From Hypholoma sublateritium FD-334 SS-4 (Eukaryota > Basidiomycota > Agaricomycetes > Agaricales > Strophariaceae), in assembly GCA_000827495.1 (NCBI GenBank), contig KN817522.1:186001-250000 (forward strand): a stretch of 64,000 nt of DNA, given 5' to 3'. The notes under the pieces are model-generated. The model saw only the letters and a program-made list of their open reading frames with translations. It was not told where the DNA came from and searched no databases. This document shows, piece by piece, positions 14,010 to 27,370 of this stretch (position 1 is its first letter; each line of letters opens with the position of its first letter). The translations under genes were made by a program, and so were the position numbers.

Positions 14010-17000
14010 CTACAAAAACGGTGCCCAACCTATTCAAAAGCACAGTTCAATAACTGCCCATTGACGGAAAGACCACAAAATGACTCACCGACAAATAGTG
14101 TTGCCAGATTCATAGGGTCGGTCGCCTCTGCCAACAATTCATTTACCGTGCTCTCTACGCTAAGAGATTTGTCCAACTTGCGAGCAACAGAGTTCAGGGC
14201 ACGATCGGCTGCTTCGTCGGCCGAACCACTGGTCATATCAATACCAATACCGAGGTTAAATCGGCTGGTGTCATTCGGAATGGATGTTACTGTTGGTGCG
14301 TCAGACTGTGCGTGTTTCACTTTGTACTCGCTCGCTGTCCTATAGCCAGTATGAGATGAACAAAAATAACAATTGCGAGAGTTAGTACTGTAATTTATAA
14401 ACAGAAAATCATAGTTTGACAGACCATGAATGGAGGGGGTCATGCTTGAAGACTTCCAGTACAGTCATGATGACCTCTGACTCTTCTCGCAAGACGCGGA
14501 GCGTTTCTTCCGCACATCGTTGGAACACACCGGTTGTTCCAGATGGACCCATACCATCGACAATATTCGCCGTCATACGGAATGGAACTTTCTCCGGGAT
14601 ATTCAGTAACTTTCCCTTGATACGCCGATTTTACATGTTAATCTGACCCGCAGAGCGAGTGAGGGATAAAGAACACACCTGATCGAACGCGATACCTAAA
14701 TCAATGTGCACGACCTCACCACTGACATTATCTATGAGAATATTGGAGCTATGTCGGTCTCCAAGCCCCAAAATATGTCCGACAATGGAGGTGGTTGCAA
14801 CACTACGTGTGTAGGACAGCCGCATTTGGAACCAGTGTATTGGATTTTTGTGCTTTTCAGTGAAATAATGGCGTAAAACAGGTTTGAACCTTTGACGAAT
14901 TGAGAGGAAGTGTTCAGTTAGTTTCTCGGGTGTTGGCCCTCTCAGTCGTTTGATCTCAGTAACGATATCATTCTGTTTCATGTCTTGAGGACGGTAGCTA
15001 TCAATCAGCAATGTCAGTTTCATCAGGTACAGGTCGTATTGAAGGATATGACTCACATCGGGTACGCTCGGTCCAGCCAGACTTTAAGGGGACATGTGTT
15101 ACCAACAAACTCCAGGACACCTGCTTGACTTGAAAGAGGGATGACTTTGTAATCGCGAACAGTAAGCGTGCGTCGGCGGGTTTCTCTATCGCGCTTCAGG
15201 ACCCCGTTTACAAGATCGAAAACTTGTTCCATTACCGCATCCTGTCGCAGATCGTCTTTTCCTTCACCCTTGAACTGTTCGACACAATTAGAATGTCAAC
15301 TTCGAGACAGAAAATCTCTTACCAGCTGCTTGTATTGCTGACCATCTGACCCGTGGCAAATGTTTATCTTCGGTAAATTAATGCCGCCAGCGGTGTCAAA
15401 CGTGGGTTCATAGCGCTGTATCCATGCGCAATTCTTGTACTGCATTGTAGGATCCAGTGGGAGCCGCGCCGTACTCACTGGAACAAGTAGATTTGAAATC
15501 TTTAAAATCCTCATTGTAGATGGAATTTTGAAAGGGACGCCCTTTTGTTTGCTATGATAGCGGCTGCTGGTGCTGATGGGCAATTTGGCCCATTCTAAGT
15601 ATGCATCGCAGAGTTTCTCCACATCGCGAACTCGTTGGCCAGCAATGGCATCAATCCGTAAACGGTCGAAGATATCACTAGCAGCGGTGCCGCGTTCGGT
15701 CTGGGTTGATTGACTATTCTGAGGTGCGGACTGGCGTCTACTTCCCGAAGCTGTAATGCTTGTGTGATCTGACAAACAGTAGACTTGGTATAGTATGTGG
15801 AACGGATGCTCGTGGCATATGCGGAGGATCAGATTTTGGAGGTTTTCCTGAGCCAGGGCAGTACGACTGGATTGAATAGTTGTAAGACGAGCTGTAAGTT
15901 GATGCTACCAGATCTGTTAGGAGAGATCCAAGATCATTGAGAACTGCAGACTTACTGCCAGGAAAGCAAACTTTCGAGATGGAACACGATCAAGTGCAAC
16001 TTTTACAGAGTCAAGAACAGACTCGTCATCAAAATTCGCGAGCCAAAGCGAGCATAAGCGGATTGCTGAGTCCATATCAAATTCGTCAGATGTCGCTAAA
16101 CAACGGGAGTGCATATCAATTGCTTGACGAAGTGAAGTATCACGAAGAGTGTTATGTTTCTTGAAATGATCACTATCTTGAGTGAGAAGAACGACGGCTC
16201 TTTTCCTCTCGGTGTAAAGTTCTTTGTAACGGTGCGAATCTCTATCAGACAGTGTGTCTAACTCCTTCTGACGTTCTGCAATCTCTTGCGTTTTTCTATC
16301 AACGTAGACTTTCCACCTGACTGCATCCGGAGACTTCAAGGCGGAATGGTATTGACGTTCAGAAAACATAGCACATTCCCGGTATATTTTAGCATGAGAA
16401 GAGTTGAAATGAGTCGTGTTATCTTTGACTTCTTCCAACAGCAAAATTGAAGGGTTGAAATAGCGTGCCCATATGTCAGCTGGTTTCTCCAGACACGCCT
16501 CCGAAGTCCAAGTACCAAGGCGAGATAACCATATGGCGCGTCTGGAATGATTTTTAAGACTGATTTCTGAATTGACATTGTTTTCCAGAAGGTGACGAAG
16601 CAACCGTACGGCCAACTTTTCTTCCTTCTGGATCCATAAAACGTTTGCGAATTCCTCGGAAACGTCGGGAGTTGGTACAGCTTCCAGCCGCTGTGCTCGA
16701 ATGACAGAATTCAGAGCTATTTGTGTTTGATTTGACGCTCTGGCAGCTTCAGACAAACGAAGCAGACAGTGCTTTTCAATGTTTATCAATCCCTTGAGAA
16801 ATGGTCTTGCCATTGTGCCGATTTGCTGGCGTTCTTCGCGTTGTCGCATCGATCGAACCAGGGATATTCGTGTGGCCATGAGAGATTCCAAATCTGAGAA
16901 TCTATTCCAAAATCAGCATGAATGTTAGGGAGAACATGCTGTCGCGCTAATGGCTCGAACTTACTCAAAAGCTGGATCAATGTGAATGAAATCCTTCCAA

Positions 17001-20000
17001 CTGTCTAGAGACATATCTTCCGATTTCAGAAGTTGTTGTATACCTTCACGACCCCAGTGTAAGACCTGGCCCAAACACATAAGATCCCGAGCGGCAGCTC
17101 GAATTTCTACCAAGTCCTCGGAGCCAAGAGACCTGACATGTTCCATCTCTGCCAAAAAAGCAGAATGAATAACGCTATCCAGCAAGTGAGGATCACGTTC
17201 CCGATGAATGGCTCTCAAGGAACGGTAGAGAGCAGCATTTGGTGCATCGTGGGCTTGTTCGGGAAGATCCCACGTTTCCGTTCGCCAGGCCAGTTTGTAA
17301 TTCATCGACGACGAGACCAGAGAACTGGCTGAAGAATCTCCAGGAAAATGTCTTGATGTGTCACTAGCGAGATGGTCGAATCCAAAGTGATGAAAGGATT
17401 CCATGAGTCCTTCTTGTTCCGCCTTTCCTGATTTGCCTGCCTCTAAAGCTGCCCCATGGAATCGAAATGCTTTGTCCCATTGATTCTCATGATGCAAACG
17501 CTTGATCAAGAACTGGTCAAGATCGTCCGTCTGTATTCCATAAAATCCGTCAGGCTCGTCAATGTGGGCATAGATTTCGTATAGGACTTGTTCCGTTCTG
17601 TGGTCATTCCCCGTGGCGACCTGTTGATCGGCAGCTATCTCCACAAATAGAAGGGCTGTAGTATATGCGCCACAGAGAACTGCACTTTGAGCGAGCAATG
17701 TATAATCGATGCTGAGCCACTTATTATAAGCAAGCGCATCGTTGGTCTTCACGGTGAAGTAGCGCAGATGGAGAACAATGTCGACGATGCAACGAATACA
17801 TGCGAGATCGGTATCCTTCGACGTAAGTATCCTAGTAAAATAGGCTGATAACATATCCTGCAGCGAATTGGTGATATGATCAAATTTCCCGGACATTTGA
17901 AGGGACAACAAGGTGTAAACCAAGATCGGCAAAATTTGTTCTGCGAATTCTGCGTCGGTGGTCAATATGGCAGTCAATTGACCGAAGAAAGGATCAAAAG
18001 CAGAGAGGGTGTTGCTGAGCAAGACAGTGAAAAGAGACACCCATTGCTTGAATTCGCTCGCAGACTCTAGATGTGTGTCAGAAAACAGTGCTTCCTGGAT
18101 GTTTGGGACGGGAAAATGAACAGGCTTAGGAGTGTAACATTTCAAATAATTGACTTCGGCGCGGTACCCCGTAGGCGGGAATCGACGTCCTTCACTAGAC
18201 GAAATGGCCATGATCAATCGTAGTGTGTGATATGCGTTGGAAACACGAGTCGCATTGTCATCTTCAAGCATTGTAAGAAGGCCAAGAGTAATTGCATCGG
18301 AAGCCAAAGCGTCCTCTGTCGACCCTTTCTTACTGAACATGCGACGTTGTCGGGGACGAGGAGCATTGAGGTCGAGGGGTTCTGGGTTAAATCCTGAGAT
18401 CTTACCATGGTTGATCGTTAAGAGCTGAGTAAATGCGTCGGCGTCTTCATCTTGAAGGTGGCCCGGAGGTGGCATGTACTCTTTCAAGCGCCAGAAGTAA
18501 GTCTTGGAGTATTGGCCTTCTTCGCCATCGCCTGACGCAACTTGGTCTTTTATGCGGCGAACCAACCGAAATTTGTTGGAAGAAAGATGCGGGTCTTCGA
18601 GAATAGATGCTAGATCACTAAGCATGATTTCGTTGTATAGAGGTAGCAACTCCGATGAAGGTTGGTGTGGCCATGCCGCAAGGGCACGAGATATGATTGG
18701 TCGGAATAGAGGTATTTTCGAAAGAGAATAAGCTTGTTGACCGATCCAACTCAGCAAACTAGATCCAATTTCCGAAATTGAGTCATCGTCGGTGGCAGAC
18801 TGAAAGTCATGGGCAACGCAACAAACACGAAGTAGAAAATTCGGTAGATGAGAATTTGGAAGGCTACCCGTCGACGTGTCAAAAGTTAGCTTTTTATAAT
18901 ATCGTAATGTTAGCTCTAAGATCGATTGAGCAGAGCGCGTCAAGTCCGACTGAGGTAGCAGTAACGTTGCCCCATGAATGACTGAGTTCAAGATTGTTAA
19001 ATCTTCCATGTCGTGTCGGCGGTAAGCGATCCAGAGGCTGATAGCATTTATCAGACGATGTTGCTCGTTGACCAAAGGATTGTTGTGGATCTTATCTAAG
19101 AGTAAATGCAAAACGTGATATGTGGTTGCCTTGCTGAATGCGTCGGGTAGTCGAGAAGATATCCAATGCAAGCTCTTAAGAAGAGTTTCCGCAGAGAAAA
19201 CGGGGAGGTTTGGTTGATGTGGTTTGAAAGTATCCGAAGCTCGAAATGTGGTAAGCTGTAAAAAAGTAGCAGCGCTCTTGGTGTTAAATTGTTCGTCAAA
19301 CGCCCGTAGGTCCGCCACAATGGGACCGTTTTCCGAGAAATCTTGCTCTCCGAGGCAACGTAAAACAGTCGTGACAACCTGATCGAGGCTTTGCTCGAAT
19401 TCAGACCAGAAATCATCCAAAGGAGAGAAAATTTCCTTGAGATGCTGCTCCAGTTCACTCGTGTCTTCTCCAGGAGTGTGTCCGAACCAATTTGCGATAG
19501 CCAGTCCAACGATTTCTCCAAAGCAGCCTTGTAGGCCATCAACCACGCTCTTTTGCAACATTTTGCAGTGGCTCTCAAATTGCATTCGGCCATCATTGAG
19601 AAGGTTTGTCGGAGTGAAAAGGTTAAAAGCTGCCTCCGCAGATTGCCTTCTGTCTCTGTAGCCGAGTAAAAGGGGGGGAAACGTCGTTATGTCTGCATTT
19701 GCCTGACGGATGGAATAGGCAATCTGTGATGCATATGCGACGAAAAGTGCAGACAGGGAAGGAAAGCCTAGCCTTTCGGATACTCCAGTGAGGATGGCTT
19801 CGATATGACTAACATATTCTTGACTGTAAATGCAAGTTTCAAGCAAATGCCAATACGGACCGCGGCGAACGGCAGAGCTAACGATCATGATGTTTCCCAA
19901 AGACACTGTCCTAGTAAGCATGTGCTCATAACTATGAATAAAGCGTGTGCGTGAGCGTTATAAGAAAGAAGAAGTATCTAAACACACTGACTTGTAGACA

Positions 20001-23000
20001 TCTTTGGTGTAAAACTCTCTCATAAGATTGTACATTTCCAATGGGTGAAGCTGTAGCCTATCGGAGAGGGAGTAGAGACTCGCGTTGACGAGAGCTGCAC
20101 GGAATCGAACCCTCATGTCTGCATCGGAATTTAGACTGGGAAGTAATGTTGTTGGTAGGCGGGCTTTATAGCTATCTTCATTATCAAAATCGTCCGGCGT
20201 TGCCCAAGACTCCTGAGTGGGATCTTTGGATAGATATTTATTCATGAATCGAACAAATGCGTCACGCAGTACCCATGATCGCATGTTTTGGGCTGCAAGT
20301 GCGTTGGCCATCCAGATACAGAGCTGGCTGAATTTCTCGTGCACTTCCTGAGCTTTGCTATCTTCAAATTGCCAGACACCCAAACAAGAGGTGAGCAAGT
20401 CAAGCAGAACGCAATGGAAGCGTTCACTTCGCCCATAGGTATACTCCCTAAGTAGCGGTTCAAACATGTCCAGGAAAGCGTCCATATATTTTACGGGAAG
20501 AGCAAACATCCCTTGGCGAACCCTGCTAAAAAAGATAGGGCAGACGATACAGAATATTTCAGGCTGCTCCTCCGCGCTGGTAAGAATGAGTTGTACGAGT
20601 TCTTTGTCTCGAGTGGGCTGGGAAGAAGGAGATTGTAGGAATGGTCCACAGGCCAGGACACCGATGCATATTTCAATAGTATGTCGTATTGGCCTGTCAT
20701 TATCTGATTTTTGCATATTCGGGGTTGAAGCCTGAACGTTTGCTGTTCGAATGGGCCCAAATCCATCTTTATCGTCGACGTCCATTGTGTGCATCTTAGA
20801 CCGGCTTGACGACTTGGTAACGATATCACTTAGCATTGCTCGTGCTATATCATTGACCGCTGTGAGAGCATCCTGGATCTAATATTCATTAGTCAAGATG
20901 TATATAGGAACATTATTTAACACACTTCAATGTTCTGCCAGACCAGTCGGAGGAGATGCAAGCGATCCTTCTCCAGATTTTGTTGTTTGATGTGATAGCT
21001 TGAAAGTAAACGTTGCAGTGTTTGTTCCTTGATGCCAGAGTCCGGCCCTGGCTGTGAAAGAACTTGACAGAAGGTGTCGTCTTGGAACGTTTCTCCTTCT
21101 TGAATGATTGCCTCCAACCCTTGTGCAACAAGTAATTTCTCTACAGTGGTCCAGTTTGGGTTGTTCAGAGAATGGATGAGCAATTTGATGACCTTGGACG
21201 CATTTTGCAGGACCTGTCGATTTGGGACGATACCGTTAAGAACAAGCAAAGATTGGAAGACCACTGCACTAATTGCAATATCCAAAGACTGCCTCGTTAT
21301 CTCCGCTGTAGTGTAATTGTTGGAGTCCCTGGAGGCCTCCCATTCCGCACTCAAAGATTCGAGCGTTTTAAGAAAGAAGGCCGAGATACGGCGTTCTCTT
21401 CCGCGAGCCATAACTAATATTTTCTCGGAACCAGAAGCAGCAGAACGACCTTTGCTCTGTGGGGACGCCAGGGGTAGCCGAGTCAAATAGGGTTGTTTAG
21501 AGAAAGCCGGCACCTTAGCATATAAGAGGAGATCGCGAATGACTTTCGTTTTATTCTCTTGAACAACGCTTTCAACGATCTCACTCTTTGGTAGCAGCGA
21601 TCGACACTGGAGTTCCACCCGTTTCGAAAGGCCGCATATTATTTCGAGCAGTGACAAGGTGTCCGTTATCGTGGACGGTGCCATCCGCGATCGTATATGT
21701 GACACTTTCCAGCTGTCGATGAACCAACTAAGTACTACATCCTCTAGATGTAGCCGATAAAGTCTGGCATCTTGGCTAGCGATAGTAAGGCAATGCGATA
21801 GGAAGGTACACACAGAATCGAATGGATATGATGGACCCTGTACGTCCATATCTTTCATAAAAGTTTCGATATCCAGCAGAACACGAGAAGAGGTAAGGAG
21901 AACTTGCGATGGTTTAGGTGTCAGAGAATAGAATGATTTCAAAAGTGCTTGACCAGTATGGCAAGCGGCTCGACAAATTACCGGAGCATTGGCTCTACGA
22001 ATAGCATGGGCCCATATTGAATCCCACATCGAAGCATTCAGGCTGCAGGGATCGCCTGCTGATTTGCGGGGCTTTCTCGATGCCTCTGAAACGGCAATTG
22101 CAGAGAAGTTGAGAAAAACCCAAGATTGAACCAGGTTGTCTTCGACAGCAACGTATTGAAGCAGGACATCAATTATCTCTTGCTTTTGAGAATCGTGTAC
22201 GAGCGCCCAGTGCCGATCGACGAAGAAAAGGAGAGTCTGAAGATGGTAGTTACGCACATGAGCGCCGGTCCCTGTTCGTATAGAATGAAGAAGCGATGTG
22301 ATCGGGTTCTCTAGCCTTATGCGCTTGCTTTGAGCACGCGAAGTCCCTACAATTGGTGTAGAATGCAGCATTGATTCGGAGAGTTGAAATAGCTGAGATG
22401 TTGGAGAGTAAATATATGTTAGGTGCATCAACACTAAGATCGTGGACAGACAAGTACCTTGCCGGCACAATCAGCTCGCAATTCTAAGATGGCCCATGAC
22501 AGCGCTTGTTCTGCGTCGAAATTCCATCCTGCGCGGAATGTTTTCGCAACGAACGCGTTAACCTCGCTAAATTGAGAAACGTCGGGCCCGGCAATGTCTA
22601 ATCGCAAGGCATCCAGGGCAAGGGCGTCCACTCCCCATTTGTTCTCTGCTTCAGCATCTAGAATATGCCATAGCACGCCTATTCCATTGATTGCATCGAA
22701 AGGCGGCAACTTTGGATCATCCGAGTAAGCAGGGCACACAACGAATTGAAACAAGTGTCGCAAGACCACAACCAAGGTTTCTTTCAGATGTTTGTCTTTC
22801 GTGCCCCAAAGACCCACCAATGCTGTCCATGTTGATCGAGCAAATATTTCAATCTCGTGCTTCCTATTCAATGAAAGATGGTCAAGGACTGAAGATAATA
22901 TGTTGATATAATCATAAAGCAATGAAGAATCAGCAGGATATCGTTCCAGGAACCGTCGAAGACGGGTCATGATTGCAGGTACGATATGAGGATATTCGTC

Positions 23001-23816
23001 AGATAAGATGGGGGCGACGGGAGACGCCAGGAGGAGTGAAAGGACAGAAGCAAATTCGACCTGTTCGGAAGTAACAGCACTGTGTGGAACCTTTCCTTTC
23101 CTTTTGACGTTTCGGGGCGAAAGTATCGGTTTCGGGGTAGGGTCCCGTCGCGTGCGTTTCCTTCCAGATTGGGATGGTTCAGCTTCATAGTCCTCCATGA
23201 GATCGTCGTCCACATACATATCGTCGTCTGTTTCTATAGGAAAGGCTACAGCTTCGTCCATAACTTCATCACGAGTGAACGATTGCCTGACAGGATCGCC
23301 CAATATAACATTAAAGCATATTTCTACCATCTTGACCCATTGTGCGGCCTCCAAATGTTCGAGATGTGGAACATAAGTCAATAACGCCTTGAGCGATTTA
23401 GCGTAGTCCAGTGCTATAGGTTGGAAGAGTTCCGAGCGGTCCTCATCGGATGCAAGCATTTGCGTAAAATGTTGGAATAAGGGCGATATAACCCTCCTGT
23501 TCATGAACGGTACTGTGCGCTCGGTGAGCCAGCGGATGGTGGAGCTTGCCTCTGAAATTCTGCGGCTTGACGACGTGCGCGAACTAGCTTTCTTCATTCC
23601 TTCTTTCTCGATATACACGGTCGTGAAGAGAGCTTGATAAACGGGCAGCCATAGCACTGGGTTGGTCTTCCCACTGTCGCTTTTTCCCAGATGAAAATTC
23701 GCGACAACTTTGTCTTTTGCGAAGACATCTCGGATTGTGTGCAAGCCTTCCTGACGTTCCGATGCTTTCTTGCTTTTGAGATTATCAAGGACGCTTCTGA
23801 GTGTGATATTGTTCAT
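14010..23816 (-). CDS. TEL1: Tel1/ATM family checkpoint kinase
   Basis: PI3K-related kinase that senses double-strand breaks with MRX/MRN and maintains telomeres. Eleven exons: 22458-23816, 20926-22392, 19992-20878, 16965-19931, 15956-16901, 15323-15904, 15057-15274, 14679-14997, 14425-14615, 14089-14339, 14010-14029; 9207 nt, 3068 aa, the usual size for ATM. The N-terminus carries the Tel1/ATM TAN-type motif (LKSKKASERQEGL). HEAT-like helices fill most of the protein and a FAT region precedes the kinase. Kinase landmarks are GLGDRHSSNILI (catalytic loop), VHIDLGIAFDQ (activation segment) and VPFRMTANIVDGMG. The FATC end reads DPMNLATLFVGWAPFL, assembled across two introns. An in-frame TGA lies 12 nt before the ATG at 23816, which fixes the start. 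No frame breaks were found. Confidence 0.97.
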
Positions 23817-25597
23817 GATATTCAAGTCTCAAAGTACGAAAATATGGGAAACAAATCTGCCATATTCATTTCGGTGGTCAGAGAACTCGGACCGGCCAAA
23901 TCAACCGCATCTGGGGACAAAGTGACTCACTATAGGGAGGCCAGGAAAGAAGAAGTGGGAGCCACGAGAGAGTGTATATCGGGACGCTAGCGAAGCGTGC
24001 AGCCTGAGAGAATGCTAAGCCGACGCCGTTGACTTTTGAGCCACACAACAACTCTTTCTTTCAAAGTTGAAGGGACCGCGTCGAGGGACGAACTCACGGC
24101 AAGATCAGCCGGCAAGGTAGTATTTGGTGTTGCTTGGCTCGCTGCGGACAGTGTAGTATAAAAGGTCACTCTTTTTTTTCTTTCTTTGATCTATGTATCA
24201 CCCCTTCTACCTTCAGCATCGCCTCCAATTCAAATGCCTTCATGAACTTGTGTGAATTTCATGTTTCGTTTCCTTTATCTCTTTCCTCCACGGCCTCTTT
24301 CTGCCCGAGCAGTGCTTCAATGCATCCATGCTGCAATCGGTTCTGGTGAAGTGCCAAAAGCAACGAACTCTGACCGTCTAATCAACGGTCGGCTGGGTGC
24401 CTGATAAACAAGAGAGTGCCTGTCCCACTGGTTCTCTCGTGGTTATGTCCATCCCATATCCTTTTTTCACTGTAAAACACTTGTACTCTATAGTTGCTAC
24501 AGCATTACACACTCGCTGCATATGAATTTTTGGGAATAAGCCTCACTTTCCAGGCATCTGAGTTTGAGTAGGTCGTAAATGTCCTTGTCGGCGATGTTGA
24601 GTATTCGAACACTGGTACCTTTTTTTGTCTTTCTCTGTGGCTTTGAAGGCACCTAACGTTTAACCCAGGTCTAGCCCTAAAAATGCTTCGCATATCACGT
24701 TGTACCTTTGCTTTTGCTCACACATTCGAATGGGATCGAGGTAAAAATGAGGCAAAGGAAGGAGAAGATCAAGAGAAGATAGTACAGGAGCTGTTGAACA
24801 TGAGGACTCAAGAAACTGCCCTTACGATCAGTGAGTAAAAATTCATCATTGTCAGCGGACATGTACAGGCTTGGAACAAATCTAGTTTTCACACCAAAGG
24901 TCTGGAGACCCAGAAAACCCAATACGTACATGGCATACATAAGTACACGGGCACTGTTCATGCGACTGCTGTCTAAGTGTTCGGACTCTTCTGTTTCTGT
25001 TTCTACCGTCAGCGCTCATCTGTGGACACCCCCTGTTTGCCAGCGTCGCGTAAAGCTCAATTGCTTTTTATACTCCATCATATAGGCAGACCAGATCAAG
25101 GTGAAAAGGAGGCACAGCGCGAGGACTAGGGGATACTGCAGATGGTCTAGGGCTGGTGAACACGAGGAGCTGCGAACGTGAGTAAAAGGTCAACGAAAAG
25201 GACAGATATTACTTTTGCGCACGCCGCAATCTAACTTCAATCAAATTGCTTCCAGATCAACAGGAGCCCAATTACTATACATACACGCACACATACCGTT
25301 CAACTGCGGCCTCAAGCCCTCAGCGTGACTCCTCTGCCCGTGCTTGTGTACAGTGGACCCACTGTCGGCGGCAGAACGTCATCTCAGTCATCTGTGTGCG
25401 CCTACTGTGGGCCGGCATCACATAAGGCTGATATGCTTTGAGGATCCGCTCTCTTATCATCCTCCATCATCGACACCCTCGGTAAGCACTCGGTACATGG
25501 CCAGCGTGCAAATACTTACATGTATATCATCTGCCATCTCTAGATATACCACGCATCGCTATCGCGAGCAGTCTCGATTGCGCATGAAACGCGACAA
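23817..25597. other. Divergent intergenic region, TEL1 / F-box
   Basis: About 1.8 kb between divergent start codons. It holds a pyrimidine-rich run near 24168-24190, a 16-base match to the phage T7 promoter core (see findings), and two loosely similar stretches at about 24730-24845 and 25090-25190. An 88-codon minus-strand frame at 24695-24961 has hydrophobic runs but no recognisable family; I do not call it a gene. Confidence 0.45.
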
Positions 25598-27370
25598 ATG
25601 GAACAAATCTTGCCTTTATCTAGCGCAGTCCTTCTAAGCGACTGCGATATCGAAAGCCAACTGGTCTCTCCCATATCGAGACTACCCCCCGAACTTCTGG
25701 GCTCGATCTTTATACTGGCAAAGATGGCTGAAGTGGAATGTAATCACCTGTGGTCGTATACAGAATTCCGACGTTGGATCTATATCGGCCATGTCAGCAG
25801 TCACTGGAGAAACTTGGTCTTCACTTTACCAATTTTATGGGACAACTCTCCTCCGCTTGCGCTACTACATTGGGTAGAAGAAATATTGAAAAGGTCTCCG
25901 GATATGTTATCTCGTCTTTCCATCAATGTCGACCTAGATTGTACTCGATCAATAGCGGGTCTGAAGGCACTCTTAAAATATTGTCCGCGGATCAAGCACC
26001 TTCATTTAATGAACATGGAACGCGAGCATCAGGACGTCTTGGAACTCTTCCAGTTACCAACATTTACGGCAGAAATGGAAACACTGTGTATTTCTCGACC
26101 CATCGAACAAACATTCATTCCTGACGGTCTTCTGACCAACGCAGTAAATTTCTGTCGCCTTGAACTAGCGAATTGTCAAGTCAACTGGAGTCAATGCATC
26201 CTACCGAACCTAACATGTCTGAAGCTACACGACATTGGAGAATATATTGAATTAACGTTTTCGCAGTTCATGGGCTTGCTCGGGCGCGCGATCAAACTTC
26301 AGTCACTGGAATTGAAAGCCGCGTTACCACTTGAATTTGGACAAGACGAATCAACGAATCAAGTTGAGCTTGAAGCAATTTCCAGCGTTCGGATCGTATT
26401 TCATTACCTCCACAACTTGGTCCTGTCGTGCACGGCCAGACAAGCCAGCAAATTTTTCCGCTGCTTTCAATTCCCTTCAGCGGTTGCAGTCGATGTTAAC
26501 CTCAAGCGGTTCAGCAACATGCAAACTGTGCCGGACTTATCGAAGACTTTAATGAGCATAGCCGCTTCTGGGATGTATTCGAGCACTGAAACCGCCGCCC
26601 AAACTCTTGCTATCCAGGAAGTACACTATGGCTGGCAATTGATGTTATTTGCTGAGGCTCTGGGTGGAGGCAACTCGGATACAATAACATTATACCAGGA
26701 TGCTGCCCGCTTCATGCTTAGGCTGTACTGGGAACCGCTCCATACTACAGACTTTGACGAGGGCTTACTCACCTTCTTCAATAGTGGATTCCCCTTGCAG
26801 CAAGTCTCCCATGTCTACTTATTATCCTCTCCGAGTGGCATCAGATCAACGACGCTGGCGAACACAATTGGAAAGTTACCGGCAGTTTCCTTTCTCAAGA
26901 CAGAAGCACATATGGCCGTGCCCGTTCTCCATGCACTGAACTCTGGCGGCAGAGGCTGTAGTTCCACTGGGATCTTGTTCCCCCGTCTTCAGTCAATCCA
27001 TCTTGAAGATGTCGCTTTTGAATACCCGGACTATCACTACCGTGTCCACGCTGACGGATACATTCTCATGAGAGTTGAAATGCTGCAAGATTGCCTTGTC
27101 AGGCGGCGTCAGTATGGTGCCCCAATCAGTAAACTCACTCTATACGACTGCGATAATCTAACAGGGAACGATGTCGCTAAGCTGCGGGGAGTTGTTGCAG
27201 ATATAGACTGGTCCGAAGATCCTGATTGGGAGCAAGATACGGATCAAAGCCTTTCGGATGGAAGTTACACTGGCAGCAATGAGGACGAGGATGACCAAAG
27301 CTCGGACTCGGGCTCAGACTCAGACCTTTCCCCTCGCCATCCAGAGGATCAAGGGCCCAAAAATGACTAG
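25598..27370 (+). CDS. F-box domain protein with acidic C-terminal tail
   Basis: Single exon, 590 aa from the ATG at 25598. The F-box is at about residues 28-90 (SPISRLPPELLGSIF, HVSSHWRNLVFTLPILWDNS). A leucine-rich region follows, then the block RRRQYGAPISKLTLYDCDNL, and an acidic tail after SEDPDWEQDTDQ. The segment before the F-box is about 20 residues shorter than in the other copies and does not resemble their charged helix. Either the start is further upstream on another exon, or the N-terminus has been lost. It is most like the next gene (27936-29834); both share the WEQD tail motif, so this is a second tandem pair. Presumed SCF substrate receptor. Confidence 0.87.
   Translation: MEQILPLSSAVLLSDCDIESQLVSPISRLPPELLGSIFILAKMAEVECNHLWSYTEFRRWIYIGHVSSHWRNLVFTLPILWDNSPPLALLHWVEEILKRSPDMLSRLSINVDLDCTRSIAGLKALLKYCPRIKHLHLMNMEREHQDVLELFQLPTFTAEMETLCISRPIEQTFIPDGLLTNAVNFCRLELANCQVNWSQCILPNLTCLKLHDIGEYIELTFSQFMGLLGRAIKLQSLELKAALPLEFGQDESTNQVELEAISSVRIVFHYLHNLVLSCTARQASKFFRCFQFPSAVAVDVNLKRFSNMQTVPDLSKTLMSIAASGMYSSTETAAQTLAIQEVHYGWQLMLFAEALGGGNSDTITLYQDAARFMLRLYWEPLHTTDFDEGLLTFFNSGFPLQQVSHVYLLSSPSGIRSTTLANTIGKLPAVSFLKTEAHMAVPVLHALNSGGRGCSSTGILFPRLQSIHLEDVAFEYPDYHYRVHADGYILMRVEMLQDCLVRRRQYGAPISKLTLYDCDNLTGNDVAKLRGVVADIDWSEDPDWEQDTDQSLSDGSYTGSNEDEDDQSSDSGSDSDLSPRHPEDQGPKND

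Noticed and set aside
20090..20120. tRNA T-loop-like GGTTCGATTCC on the minus strand
   Set aside because: It is inside TEL1 coding sequence and no cloverleaf can be built around it.
24695..24961. 88-codon minus-strand frame with hydrophobic runs
   Set aside because: No family recognised, no supporting splice or promoter signals; probably chance in AT-rich DNA.
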